From Helopsaltes ochotensis (taxonomy: Eukaryota > Chordata > Aves > Passeriformes > Locustellidae), in the NCBI GenBank assembly GCA_013400155.1, contig VXBM01000567.1, positions 312,565 through 376,564 on the forward strand: a DNA stretch of 64,000 bases, read 5' to 3'. How positions within the stretch are numbered: the first letter of the stretch is position 1; every line of letters starts with the position of its first letter. Made by a program: the position numbers and the translations under genes. The notes beneath the pieces were generated by a model that was given only the letters and a program-made list of their open reading frames with translations, did not search any database and was not told the DNA's origin. This document shows positions 37,049 to 51,300 of this stretch, one piece after another.

Positions 37049-40000
37049 CCATATCAACCATTTCCTCAGATATAAGTCACAGCATTTCAGCTACAGAAAG
37101 GTTTCTAAGTTTTCTTCTCTCAGACTAACCTTAGTACTGTATTGCTAAACAAACTCCTCTAAGAAAAACACAAACACTAGAAACTGAGGGAAGCAAGACC
37201 CCACTAAGCTCTACAGATCTAAACAATCCTTGCAAACTTAATTTTTCCCACTGTGAAGCTGGGCATGGGACAGAAATGAGCCGTAAAGGTTTAAGTGTTA
37301 CAACATCAAGTTGCCTTTCTACTGTTTCTCCATGAGGCTGAACTTTATTCCTAGTTTGATGGTCTCTCGTGGCCTATCTGAAAACTAGGTTGTTTGACCT
37401 CATGCTCATATGGATCAGTCCAACACTCTCTCATGTACAAAATTTTTAAGTAGCTACATAGGGTTACTGTCCTGGCCCTCTCACATCCTGGATCCTCATT
37501 GTACCACCCACCTGCCATCTGTCTGAGGACACTGCACAGTGACCTATAACCAAACTGGCTTTTAGACAGTCCTTAACAGCAAACATTCAACTCAGAAGTT
37601 ACTGAAGCACACAGAGAGGGACTCATGTCAAGCCTTCAAGGCATATAGGATTTAGTGCATTAAATAACATAGCATCCCAGCTCTTCCAAATCTAGGAACA
37701 AGGATGGCATCTCAGCATAACCCTCCATCTTTAGGTTTAAATTTGATGCCTCAGAAACTGAATAAAACTGCTTGCATTTTATTTTTTTCCTGTCTTTCCA
37801 TACATTTCACTCCTGTGCAATCTATAACCTCCAAAACTGAATTCTAATCAATCACTCTCTCTCTGACAAGTCTACCAGGGAAGGAGAGAACAAAACAGGG
37901 AATAATAAGTAAGGTCATAGATGCCTCTAAAAAGTTAAGCTTGAAAACTTGGGAATGGAGAGGACTTTTCACACTTCATGAAGGAATAGGGCAGACAATA
38001 TCATAGACGCTTACTTCCACCAAAAGCAAGTAAAACATTCTTCCAACACTGTAAAAAGCAGTGAAAAGCTAAAAGGAGCAAAAGTTAATGGAGATTAACA
38101 CCAGGGGAACACCTTTACATTAAAATACACTCCATCAAACCTCATTCTTCATCACTACACAGGGGTTTCAAACTTCTTTTCTTACTGAATGCATCCTATA
38201 TGATGCTTCATGAGCCCTAAAATCAGTTGTCTAACCACAGACAAATACAGTACCTGCCTTGGTACCAACAGTTGGAGACAGCAGAGGGACAAGCAGAGCT
38301 CTGTCTTCTCACACACATTAGCACCTAACTGGACAGCCTCAGCAGCACAGTGGTACTGGTTTTAACAAATCCTTACGTAAATGCTATTAAAACTATTTCA
38401 TAGTGTGGCACGAAAGTTCTCTACTGGGTGCACAAGTTCCTATTTATCAACTTTCAAACTTGATCTGCTAAACACAAAATGAAGAACATAAGAACATAGT
38501 CATAATCCATCAAATGAGAAGCCTTGAATATAGTTATGATATTTTTACTATATTAATTTAAAATATTTCAGCTAACATGTACCGAATTTCACTGAAATAT
38601 TTATGATAATTTACATTAATCAGTTTTAGTCCCAGTTTTCAAGATTTAAAATTGTTGAGATATTACTGCCCAATATCCATTTCCAGGATGTGCTCATACT
38701 GCATTCATGAAAATATCTGCTGAAAAACTCAGGCATAAGAAATGAAATTTCATGTCATTTTTTATTTTGAAATTACAGGTCCTGCTGTATTCAAATGGAG
38801 GAGTTTATAAGGGCAGACCAAAAGAAACTAAGAGATTTTCCCATATTTCTCAAATTTTTTTAGTGTCATCTTTTAGATAGTGTGGATTTTATCTTTCTCC
38901 AAGAATTACAACATAGTATGGGATACCAATATTTCCCAAAGCAGTATCTTTGCAACTAATGTACTGCAATTACTAATTATTTTAGTATATTGGCTATCAT
39001 TATTAGCTTATAATAACAATGATATTGTTAAACTATCATTGTTGGATCATGTGTTTTTTTGTCGTTTAATCTTACACTGACTTGATGAAAATCAGACTGT
39101 TCCTGTTGTCCCTTGTAACACACCTTCAGTCACAAGCCACAGGTATTTGTTTCTAGCTGCTGTTGGGTTTCATCATGCATATTTCATTGAGAAATGGCCC
39201 CTGAGACCAACATATGTGAAAACATGGCAATACTACTTAGCTTCAATGTACAGAGGAAAACAATGGATAGCTACACCTTGTTAAGGTATGCTAAGAATGA
39301 AGATGATGTAAGTCATTTGCCCAAATCTGCTTTTCTCCTGAGTAGAGGGTCAGCACAACATCCTGATTAAAAAAAGTTTTGAAGGCTAGTGACTTAGAGA
39401 TTTTCCCCAGTTGCTCAATTTATGATAGTAATCTGACATCATATTACAAACTTTCTACAGATAACCCATTCGGTTGCTTTGTTCACTGAAAGATGATTTA
39501 AAGATCATGTTCCTTTTCTGAACTCATTTCTTTGTGCCAGCAGATCTAGCAGGTGCCTCTTCTGAGACATACATAGAGCCTCCTTAAAGTACTAAATTGA
39601 ACTTCAGCCCTAATAGTGTCTTGATATGAACCCAAAGCAGGCACACTTTAACTGCAACGAAACAAGGGCCTTTCTATCAGGTCAGCAAGCAAAACATCCT
39701 GCACCTGGTACCTCATAGACTTACAGCTCTGTACAAGTCAGGAGCCAGCTTTTGCAGAGCTCTATCCTGCATCAGAGTATGAGTCAGTAGCATGGAAAAG
39801 CTCTCTTCTTGCTATCAATGAACAGCTGAAGGCACTTTAGAAACTCATGCCCACAAACATATCAAAGAAGCTCGAGATGCTCTGCCAATGTGACTGCAGA
39901 GCCCCAAATCACAGCAACTTCCTAGCAGGTTAGAGATGACAGCATGAATTCAGACTGGCACTAGATTGTCAACAGCTTAAGGGTCTAGAAAGGTCTAGCA

Positions 40001-43000
40001 GGATTTAAAGGAAATTAAAACAATGTGGCGATTTGTCTATTCCCTTGCTAAAAGCAGAGAAGGTAGAGGATCAAAAGAAACATAATCTCTGTTGAGTTTA
40101 AAGAATCCCAACGCTTCCTTGCCAGCAGGTAACGTAAAGCTGGCATCAGAAGAGAGAGCAAGGAAAAAGGAGAAGATTGTCCTGATTAGGAGAGGTGATT
40201 GTTTCCTTTTCAATCAAGTCCTGTATGCTTGCTGGCTTTCCCTTTCCTCACAGTGGAAGTCAGGCAGAAAAGAGACACTCATTGCTTTCCCCCTCTTCTT
40301 CAATATTAAAATGAGATACGCCCTGACAGCATTTTCTTCTCTTCATTTAAGGATCCAGCACAAACTAAAACAAGGAAAGCCTTGAGTGAGGAGGGTGCCA
40401 GTGAGGAGGGGAGCCCACTGCAAGGCTATGTTTGCAGCAGCCTCCCAGGGAGTGCTAATTCCTGTGCAGCCTGCCGGCATCCTGTACCCAGATGATGCAA
40501 TGCCACTGCTGTACAAGGTCAGCATCCACATGACAAAAAGAATTGGCAAGCCCTCATTGCTGCTTTTGACAATCAGCTTCAATGGAGCATAAGACATTAG
40601 CCCATCATCTACTGAAAGAAGCATTATTGCATAAAGCTAGTAGATGATAGTTCACTCTCTTGCAGAATAAAAATCATGGGAAGCATTATGTCCCCTGGAC
40701 ATTCAGAAAAGAAATGCAGTTGTCAGATACAGAATCTCTACAGCATGTGACTGCTGCTAGAGCTTAGTAACTGAACAAATATCTTTCTATCTTTAGTTTT
40801 GTATGTATGTCCAGTCTGGAATGAGAGCAGCTGTAAGTTATTGACACCTATGACTGCCATGGGCTATCCCTTAGGAATAGCTAGTGTCAAAGCTTTTTTG
40901 TTTGTCAACATCAACCAGGAAAATAGTTACTTGTAACTTTATTAAGTTGAAAAAGGAAGAGTTCATAGGCTTTAGATTCACACATATTTTTATAACAAAA
41001 AAGATACAGTTGGATCCACCTTTTCAAACAAGTCTAATGTTGGCTTCAGAGGATTTTATACTGTGTCAGTTTTGCGCAGCAACAGCCACCCTCTCCCAGC
41101 TACATGAATACAATTATTTGATCACAGAGTTGACACGTCCCCCTCCTGTGCTATAAAGCTCAAACACTCTCTCATTTCTATTCAGTGGTATTTTAAAAAT
41201 TCCTCATCCCTTTCAGTGCTGCCACAAACTGCAGTGATGTTACTGACTGCCTGCTCAAGCCTGCACTACCCACCACGTCTTGTTCATATGATGAATTACA
41301 TAACGAAGAGTACTTTGCTTGAGCACATCTGACCAGGTAGAGACAGCCTTTAAAAACACACAACAAATCCGCAGAATGTGTGTAATGCCCATGAAAGGAC
41401 ATGTCCCCAAAAATGTGACAGGAAGTTTGCAAAAGTTCACAGAGTGTATAGCTTTGCCAGTTTCTGCAGTGGCTTTTGGATGGGACTTTCAACAGCCTTT
41501 TATCACCATGTGTGTCCTTTGATTCAGGTCCTCTGCACACAGCTACATCTCTACTTTCAGACAGGCCATTATTTTGAAAACACAGATTCTTGCAGCTTAA
41601 AGACTCTTTGCTTCTTTGAACAGGACTTTTTCCTTTTGCTGTGCTGCCATCCAAGGCAGCACTTACATAAAAGCTTGATCTCTAGGGACAACAGGAATTC
41701 AGTGTTCCAAAAAATCAGCTCCCTTATTACATGTAAACTTTGGACTTTTCTTTATAAATAACTAAATGTTCATTTTTGTAAGCTGTCATTCAATGTTGAG
41801 AGGAATACTGAAAGAGGATCAATGCCCTCTTCCCCCTACTCATACAGTGTGAGGTATGAATACCTAACTGGACAGAATTCCTATAAGATGATGTACTGCT
41901 ATTATTCTGGAGTGGGTTGACATCCAAAAATTGAGTTCCAAACAGTTTTTCGGGAGGTTAAAAATTCAGACACATCCAAAGCTGAATGTTTATCTACCTA
42001 GTACCGCAAAAAATTCTGGTATGTTCTGGATTAGGTTAGTGTTGAGACAATGAGGAAGCATCTTCAGCAAAATGTGCTTTCAACTGCTAGAGGACAAAAA
42101 TTAGTCATCCAGAATTGAACCTGAAATGGCAAGATTCCCACTTGATTAGAGATCTGTATCAACTAGACCTTTTTCTGTATCCGTTCAACACAGTACTTCT
42201 ATACTGCAGCCTCAAGACTGACAAGGATGCTGGCCATCCATGTCAAAGTCTCTGATGCACATCTCAAACTTGAGTAACTCAACCCCCACATTCTTATTCT
42301 GTTAGAATAACCAGAGTATTACCTGATTTTAAGTGCTGAAATGCTTTATTAAATTAACAAGCAGTAGAGTCTTATTTAAAATGCTGTTCTGGTTTGGAGA
42401 CCTATTGAAACTATTCAATTCACTTTAAAAACTCATTACAGTAGATCTTCTTATGAACTGACAAATTGTTTTAATGATTTCAGTACAGTTATGTCAGCTT
42501 ATGAAGTCAAATGTTAATCAGTAGGCCATTGTTCATCTTACATATTTGCAGCTCAGCCTAATAAAACGACTGGAGAGTCCAATGTCATTTTATCGCTTAA
42601 CATTTATGGGCATGTTTACATTGATTTTGTAAAAAATTGTCAGTTAAAGCAACATAATGCCACATTTTCAATATGGTTTAAATGCAACATTTTCACAATT
42701 CCAATATGGTTAAAAACTTCCATGAAAGACCTTGATGAAAGATTAAGACCAGCTCCAAAGAGACACTGGAGATGAGCTCTCAAACAGATAAATCAAGACA
42801 CATTTTGCTAGCTGCTATGAGATATGAAACATTTGATGTACTTTATAAATGCTTTGCAGCTGGATGTTCCATTTCCTAGGGAGATTGTAATGACATTTTT
42901 GTAACACTCTCTAAGTTTTGTATCTTTGCTGATTGGTAGAAGTATAAACTGTGCTCTTCCTTCAGTGTAAGCAGTGTTTGGGAAAAGGCTTATAATTGTC

Positions 43001-46000
43001 TGAGGATGGCTGGTTGATGCTTCAGATGTGCTACAAGCCTAGACCATGAAAACGAGTACCCATAACAGTTATAATGATGAGTATCCTTAAATTTTTCCAG
43101 TTTTTATGGTACTGTATAGTGGACTCACCAATTACTTCTTGCTCCTGTTTTTCTGAAATGGCTGGTGTCTCTTTGGCTTGAGTGTGGAAGTGGGAACATA
43201 ATTTTTTATAGATGACCTTAACACTAGCAAACATGGATGGCTTAAGGAGCAAAAGAGAAAGGCTGTTCAACTTCAATACCTTTACATTTCACGAAAAAAG
43301 AGATCTGAAAAACTTTTGCAAAGCTAGCATTTTACTCTGAGGGCACACCCGATTTCCCAATGAGTCCCATAACTTTCACATCTGATTTCAAATTAGTTAC
43401 AGGTATTTAAGTGATTGAAAACAGGGGAAATTAGGACCAGTGCTTTGAGCAAGGATAAGCTGAAATTAAGAGTAGATTAAATTGTTTTCAGAGAGGTAAG
43501 AAAACCAGTGCAAAAAAAATCCATGTATGGATAAAGGAAAAAATATTGTCATCACAAAGGCACAAGTAAATTTTTAAAAGAAATTGACTGTTTCATGCTT
43601 TGTGGTGGTCTTCTCCAGATTCCTAAGGACTGCCAGTTTATATTTTCTCCTCTGTATATGTACCCGGTATACCCAATATGCATTGGTCTGATTTTGCAGC
43701 ATGTATTCTCTTGGCTGGGGGTATCGGAGATGATGCTAGAAATATTCTGAGAGATCATTTCATCAAGAATTTACTTCTTTAAACATCTGATTCTTCACAG
43801 CTGTGCAGAATGACTTAAAACTCCCTACAGTTGCAGCGGGTGCTTTTTGTACATTTATACCACTATTATTGTGGGCTAACCTGCAATCCCAGAAACTTGT
43901 GCCCAGCCACCATTTCCTCCTCCTCCAATTTCATAATCTAACCTGGAGGATGCCCAGATCTTTGAACTGTAACTCATCTGCTATACCAGGCTCCATTTTT
44001 ACCGACTTTTTGAAATCACCAGAGAAAGAGCAACGTACTAGACAGTGGAGAGTTAGGATCCTGGTTTCCCATTTGTAACAGCAAAATGAAGAATTTTGCT
44101 TCATCTTACTGTTTAGCTGATTTTTCTCTGCTTATTTCCAGCCCATTTTGAACCACTAAAAGCTATTAAAGTGGAGTCCTTCCTTTCTTTCAGCTGCTGA
44201 AGCCCATTAGGTAGCCCAACTGCCAGCAAAAATTTTACATTTATTGACTTATTTGTACTGTGTTTCAGAGACTTAAAGCAGAAAGATGCTGCTCCGACCA
44301 TCTTTAGGAACAGTTCAGATAAAATGAGCTGAATTACACTGTAAAATAACCTTACCTTCAGGCCATCACACCAAGAAAAGTTGAGGAACAAGCTCTCCTC
44401 ATAAAGCAGAAAATTCCTATTTCAAAGCAGAACATTGGTATTCAAATAGCTACATTAAGAAATCACCACACACATTAGAGATCTGCTCTTTTTTTCTGGC
44501 CACATTTCCATAACGAGGAAGTAAGAGTGTGTTTACAACAGGTGACAATGGAAAGCCTGAGCACTGGAAGGCTCACTCTTGTTTACAGAGCTCTTCCTGG
44601 ATGTCTTAATAAAAATACTCGAAGCTTTTCATTTTATATGCACCACGTGGATTCAAGTACATCGATAAGGCAGAGTGCATTGAAAGCTGAGAACACAATA
44701 AACATTGAGGCCTGCTAACCTTACACCTAACTTGAAAATAAAAAGATACCCATAAACAAGCTCTCAGTTTTCAAGGATTGAAGTAGACAGACAATGAAAG
44801 TATTGAAACTTCAGGCTGCCCTCAACTTTTATCTCTGCAATTTACATAAAGAAGTACAATATTATACTTAAATCTACAAAGTTTAAGCAAACATAACAAT
44901 CAGAAGAGCAAAAGCAGGAAGGTCTATGAAACAGCACTCTACAAACATTCATCCACAAAATATGGGTCGCACTTTGTGACCTTCATTATCATAATTATTG
45001 ATAAAAATCCTTTAACATATTTTTCATCTTAAGTATCATTTCTACACATTTTAAAGCCTATCACATAAGCCTGGTGCCAGAGCTATTCTAGCACCAGATT
45101 TCTAGTATGAATAAATTATCCAGATATGCCTTTACTGAAGACTCTTTTTTTTAAAAGACAACTACATGCAAATCCACCCAAGGTGACCACAAACTACTTG
45201 AAAAACAAGGCTGGAAAATTTAAATACATTTAGTAAAGAGACAGTGAATATGTAAAAATATGTTTATATTTAATTCAATTAGTTTACCTTCTTGTGTAAA
45301 AGGTCAGGGCTTTTTTTTTTCCCCAGTGCATTCATTAGGTAAGATATGCTAAACCTGAATATATTAGTTTTCTATTTTACTACAAGGTTTAATGGCCTTC
45401 AATTCCACTATTGTCTGCAATGGTTGGAACTTGCTTTTTATTGCAAAATAATTACTATCATTTGCCTTGTATCTCTAGAAGAAACCATACTCAGTAAAGA
45501 ATTTAGGTTCCAGCATCAGCAGAAACTTAAAATTTCAAGACAAATGTATCATCCAACCAACTGTGTCAACAGGGGACAACTTTGTGTATTATAAGTAGCC
45601 TGTAACTTATGGCTGCATAAAGTGTAAATTAGTTCCTTTATAAACTTAGAAAGGCTAATTGCAATTGAAAATATGTGCTTTTGTGAGTTACAGCAGTACA
45701 TAAAGTTAGCATTGATAAACATCATATTTATTTATATTATAGTCTAAAATAGGCATCATGAAATTAGTTTGGAGGTCTTACAGTGTTTCTCTGTTAGGTA
45801 ATTAGCTCTAATTCATAACACTGCTAAATAACAGAATAATACTTAGGCATGAGATGCATTAGCAGTTCTCTCATGGGAAGCTTGTACTTTCTTTAGCGTA
45901 TAGCTGTCCCACTCTGGTGCTATCAGTGTGGGAAATGTCTAATGCTAGTGAAATTTAAAGACATCATTTGTTTTCATGGACATCCGTGCTCATACCAGAG

Positions 46001-47939
46001 CTTCATTAGAGCACCTCATACCTAAATGAAGCATCCTTTCTGCATGAAACCCAGGACAAACCATGCATTTCCATGACAAAGGTGAATCCAACATCGGAAA
46101 CACTAGGAAAAATACTCCACTTCAAATACATGCACTAAATCTTGTTCAAATATGGCAAGAGAAGGAAAATTCTTTCTAAAGCTGTAGACAAAGTGGATTC
46201 CTTGGCAAACTTGTTATACCTATTGTATGCATTTGGTACTATGACAACAGCACTGTCCAACTACAACTGAAATGTTTCCTCCTAAAGAAAACTGATAATG
46301 CAATGTACCAGAACTTGTAATTAAAAAGCTAACATCACCACCACATGTTAGTTTCCCAATGAAACAAATGCCAAAACCACATTGCTAGATAGTTTATTTT
46401 TCACCAAAACAAAAAGGTTGGTTCTGTTGAATAGACTCTCTGTTCTCATATTAGTAAGTACTAACAGATGCTCTTTTATATGCTAACATACATCCCATTC
46501 AAATGCACTTGAAAATCTAGTTATATTATCATTCTTTTAAACACAAGCAATATTATTTATCTCAATTCAACTTTAAATGTAATATAAAGCAAATTTTCCC
46601 ATTGTGAAGAAAACTGGAATTGAGTGCATGCTACATTTTGTCTAACCAGCATTTACCCACAATTTTTGATTTTAAAGATTTTTCTCTAGACAGAGTTAAC
46701 CCAATGAGCAACAACAATATAAATACTTGTAATGTGCACAAATATTATTCCAACTGCAGCAGTAAAACATATACCAGTCTTAAAACACTTTGAGAAATAA
46801 AACACTGTATTTCTGAGAGCCAAACACAGAGGTATGTTAAGTGAATAATAAAAACACATTTGTGTGTACTAATTGGATAATGACATATATTGCTTTGACT
46901 GTCAGTTACCACTGTGCCTTTAAAAGTTCCTTTTGTTAAGCATGTAATTTCACTGTTAAAAATGAATAAAAACCTCTGCAACTACTTCAAGACAGCCTTG
47001 CATACAGATACAATGTCAATGTTACTTTGAAAATAATCTCCATTGTAAGACTTTGCACTTTACATTCTCATTTACTTTTATCTGCTTTGGATATGTTCTG
47101 GTTTGCCGAGGGGTAGGGCGGTTTGTTAAACTTTTATAAACCCTTGGGTAAGTTACAAGGAGAACAATACACCTGGTATTAATCCATTCCTTTTTTCAGT
47201 TAAAAAGAGTGTGGCTTGCAGAGTCTGGGTTACAATCCCTTCCACTGGAAGAAAACCCTTTGCAAAGCTGCTTCCGACTTGCCACCAAGACACGCTCAGT
47301 CCTCCCAGCCACCGAAATCCACAAGTAATGGCACAGTTTTGACCAGCAATCATGTCTCACCCTGCATCTCCCTGGGCACTCTGACGAGTGGCTTTAGTAT
47401 CAGTTCTGTAAATCCAGGCAGGAAGACTAGTCAAAATTCAGCTAAATCTTTAAGCAATCTCTCACCTCAGCATTGGTGAGGCTGATCAAGTCTGCATCTT
47501 ACACATAAACAGACTCCAAATCAGCATTTTTGCCTGTCTGTGTCTGCATGCAAATTTGTCACCACTCAGAGCTCAGCACTATCCAAGCTATCAACAATTT
47601 AAAAGCATTAACTGATGGAGAGGAGCGGGAAGGAGGTAATTTCAGGTACTCAGACTGAAGTTTACCCTCCACTCCCCCCAAGCCGAGGCAAAGAAAAAGA
47701 GTCACTACCAACAGGACACTCTCCCAGAGTTTTCTGCCAGCCCCTTGCCTTTGCTCACAGAACATATCTGGGGAGCAGCCTCCATCCATACCAAGACCTT
47801 TAGCATGGAGTCAGAAAACACAGAGGTGACAGCGAGGTACGCCAATTCAACAAGAACCGAACCAAACCTCCAAAGTCTCGCCCAGCTACGCAGAGAAAAA
47901 CACCGAACCCCAAAGCAACATTTCCAAGAGCGCCTCAGA
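37049..47939. other. Long unannotated A+T-rich tract (about 10.9 kb)
   Basis: No gene, RNA gene or recognisable transposon. Open frames reach 153 codons (41,193-41,654, minus) but lack splice context or recognisable content. The segment at about 42,540-42,680 has low simple-repeat content and several TGTCA and TAAT-type cores, and could be a conserved non-coding element. This cannot be tested from one sequence. Confidence 0.45.
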
Positions 47940-48200
47940 GAGCCCTTGGAAACCCTCACTCTTTGCCCCTCACGTCTTCCTCCGGCCCCCGCTCGGCTCC
48001 GGAGTGACTGAGCTGAGCCCACGCCATCCTCCCAGCGGCTGGGAGCCTGTTTCCCCACCAGCGCTTGGAAAATTCCCAGCCAAGTAGTCCCGGCGCCCGC
48101 CTGTGCTTACCCAGAGGAGAGGGCAGGCGGGCGGGCTGCTCCGCGCCCCGCGGCCGGCTGCGTGCGGGGCGCTCGGCGATGGAGAGCAGGCAACTCTTCA
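47940..48200. promoter_or_regulatory. CpG island 2 (putative promoter)
   Basis: A short, sharp G+C- and CpG-rich block; I count about 12 CpG dinucleotides in the 60 bases 48,121-48,180. It overlaps the splice donor of the minus-strand candidate exon, so the simplest reading is a promoter/first-exon island for a minus-strand transcript. Confidence 0.7.
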
Positions 48201-48391
48201 GCGGTAATCAGCGCTGAGAGGCTGCTCCTGTGAATAGTGTACATCCTGTAGCAGCAGGCTCTGTTTCTAGCAGCTGGCAGCAGCTTTCGCAGGAGCAGTG
48301 ATGAGCACAGCTTGAGATCTTCCACAATTAACCAAATATTGTATAGCGGCAACAAACCAACAACTAAAACCCTGCTCGCAAATAAAAGCAA
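48111..48391 (-). other. Candidate first exon of a minus-strand gene
   Basis: A strong donor, CTCTGG|GTAAGC, defines an exon end at 48,111. A frame opened by an ATG at 48,391 stays open to the donor and is closed by a TAA created by the donor itself. The conceptual peptide begins MLLFASRVLVVGLLPLYN, a hydrophobic start resembling a signal or anchor sequence, and becomes basic and Ala/Arg/Pro-rich near the donor. A second ATG at 48,244 (A at -3) gives a shorter 44-codon version. I do not recognise either peptide; the exon may be wholly 5' untranslated. The gene body would lie to the left, but no further exon could be identified. Confidence 0.35.
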
Positions 48392-51300
48392 AGTACAATT
48401 TCAGATGGGAGCTGAAAGCTTAAGTCACCGAATGCTACATCTCTTCTTCAAGATTATTCCAGCAAGCTCCTTCTGCTATTTTTACTGTACCATAATGCAC
48501 TAGGTCTGGCTTTTACCCTATTGAAAGAACATGAATATATTATTATCCACACAAAAGAGCAGGTTATTGTTTATGAATTACCAGCCTTCCCAGCAACAAA
48601 GGCTATTTTCATAAGAAAACTCAATTTCATTTTAGCTCCAATTTGATTACCAGCTGAAGAAAAGCAGCCCTGCGCCTAAACCTCAAAGGATTTTTATTCA
48701 TACCATTGAATGGGCTTTATTGCTTCCTTTTCAAAACTGATGTAGAAAGCTTTTAGAGTAAAACATTGACAAAAAATTATTGCGCTGCTATTTTGTGCAA
48801 TAACAGAGCTGAAGAGGGGCAATGATTTCTCAGTCATCCTTCACTGTACTTCAGAACAGTAAAGGCTGGAATTAATGACAGACCATAGAGAGGAGCTAAG
48901 CCAAGGTCTCACAATGCATGTCAAATCTAAATGATCACTATACATTGAAAAGACCCAAAAAAGCCTGCAGCTGATTGATTCATGGCTTTCACAAGAAAGA
49001 CAGGCTTGAAGAGTTTATTGCACCACAATTTACTCTGAATTATCATAAAAATGAATGTAGAGGCTGAATGTCACCCCGGCACACTCCAAAAACACACATC
49101 CAGGGACAAAGTTCACCCAGGAATTATAGCAGTGCTGCTCATGCTACTATAGTTAAGGGTCTGTCACTTTTCTCTTATTATAGGGGGTTTTAGCTCAGCT
49201 GTAAAGCTGTGCTCCAGAATAAAACTTGGCACAAAGATCTCATTTTGAGTGAATATAATTTTTTTTAACAAATTTTTAAAAACAAACATTCCTGGCTGTT
49301 TTTAAGTTAAACGTTTCTAAAAGCTGCTTGCTAATTTCTGAGGCTTTTAACGAGTTGTATAACTCCACGTTGGGTTTAGGAATTGAATGATTTTTCTTTC
49401 TTCAAGAAATAAAAATTAAGCTGTCAGACCATAAAGGGTATAAATTGGTTTTGCTGTATTGGACAAAAAGATTTTTAAATTATTTATTTTTCTAAGTGTT
49501 TTGTAGAATATGTATGATAGAAGAGTAGAATTGAACTGCTAGTGCATGGGCTTTGCCAGAGACACCTGGATGCCACATTATGAAAGCAGCCTCTGTACTA
49601 CTACAGTTTGAACTGGCTCAGTCACTAAATTAAGAAGTCTCCATAAAAATTCGCATACAGCAGATTGTAATGACTCAACTGCAGCAAATTTAAGGCTACT
49701 AATTCTAAGACAATTTCTCTCTCTTTTCATAGCTACAGTAAAAATGCAATTAATTCATTTTCATCTTTCGATGGTTTGACATCAACTTTTGTAAAGCTAA
49801 AGTGGAAAATAGTTTCTACCGTAGGACCCATTAGGGGCTCTTTGTTTAACACAGAAACTTTGAAAAAACACAACCAACTCTATTCATTTTATAAGTAAAC
49901 CAACAAGTCTCGGCTCATGCTCTGTTTATACCTTTTACTTCGTTGTGCATTTTTTAACATTATCTGTCCTGAGCAGAGATTCACATTTCAAGCATTCCTC
50001 TTAATCTCGTATAGATTTCCAGGGGGAAAGAAAAGGTTATCTTTAGGTTTTGGTGGAGTCCAAACCTGGAATTTCAGAATAATCTGAACTTCTTTTCTGG
50101 TTCTCTTTCAGAATGGGCACAGCTCACACCGAAAATCTGAAAAGGTTCAGCTCTGGCTAAAGGCAGATGCTACTCCTGAGGTTCATCTCTAGGTCCAAAA
50201 GGGCTTTGATTCTTGATGTTCACTTCAGTGAGTCAGACGTTCTGTACTGGGATGGTCTGACTGCAAAAGTCCTTTGTGAATTGCAAGATTAAAAAAAACC
50301 TTGTTCTTGTACATTTTATTATGCAGTATTCTCACTGAAAAATATCTGGAGAGTTTATAAAAGCAAAGAAGCCTGAAAACCCCTCTTTCAGTGCCAGAAA
50401 GAAAGAGCATGTACATAAAAAGAACTGATTTTTGTGAAATACTGCAGTTTGGGTTTTTTACAGCTATTTCTGACAGTCGGGTAGCTCCCTACAAAATTTA
50501 GTGTACACACAGACCACTGTCAGCTCACACGAACTGAGTACAAAGGAGTGTTGCAAAATTCCAACATACAGCTTGCTACATAGTCTCGTCTTACTCACAT
50601 CTTCAAGTGTTTTCATTATTTCATTTTATTTTTTTACTGTGTTTGACACTTTTCTAAAGAGATGTTGGCAATGGCTGTGCATTCCCTTGAGACACAATCA
50701 AACTCTGACAAACTGATGTGGAAAGTGGAAAATTTTGCAACCCAAACCAAGGAAAGAAAAACTTTAAAAAAAAAAAAAAAGGAAGAAAAAAAAGGCATAG
50801 ACTACAGACGATGAACAATTACTCAAACAGTTTTCAAATTCAAGAAGTTCTAATTCCACAGTAATTTAATATCCATAAAACATCAAGAAAGTTGTATACT
50901 TGTGTAGGAATATCTGAATAAAGACAGGATGGCTAAAACCACTTAGATTCTGAAAAATCGTAATTTTTTTAGGGAAGTATAATGTAACTAGTAAAAACTA
51001 TTTGTCCACGTAGAGCAATTTCAGTTCCTATTCACGAGGCTTGTTGGCACATCAAGGCAGTAAGAGCACCTGGTACAATACCACTGCCCAGGCACACAAT
51101 TTTTAACCACAAATTCAGTTATTCTTGGCACCATTTCTGAGTGAAAAAACTACTGAAAATCAGGAGGGTATTGAGCACCAAAAGAGATCTCATACTATTG
51201 TGTATTTAAATGTGTGCACACACACATACAGACTATAAAAGTGGTCTCCATATATATATGCACACAAAATCTAGCTGGTTTTGCAGTGCTCTCATAAATC

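Noticed and set aside
41193..41654. 153-codon minus-strand open frame
   Set aside because: Overlaps open frames on the other strand, no recognisable protein, within chance length.
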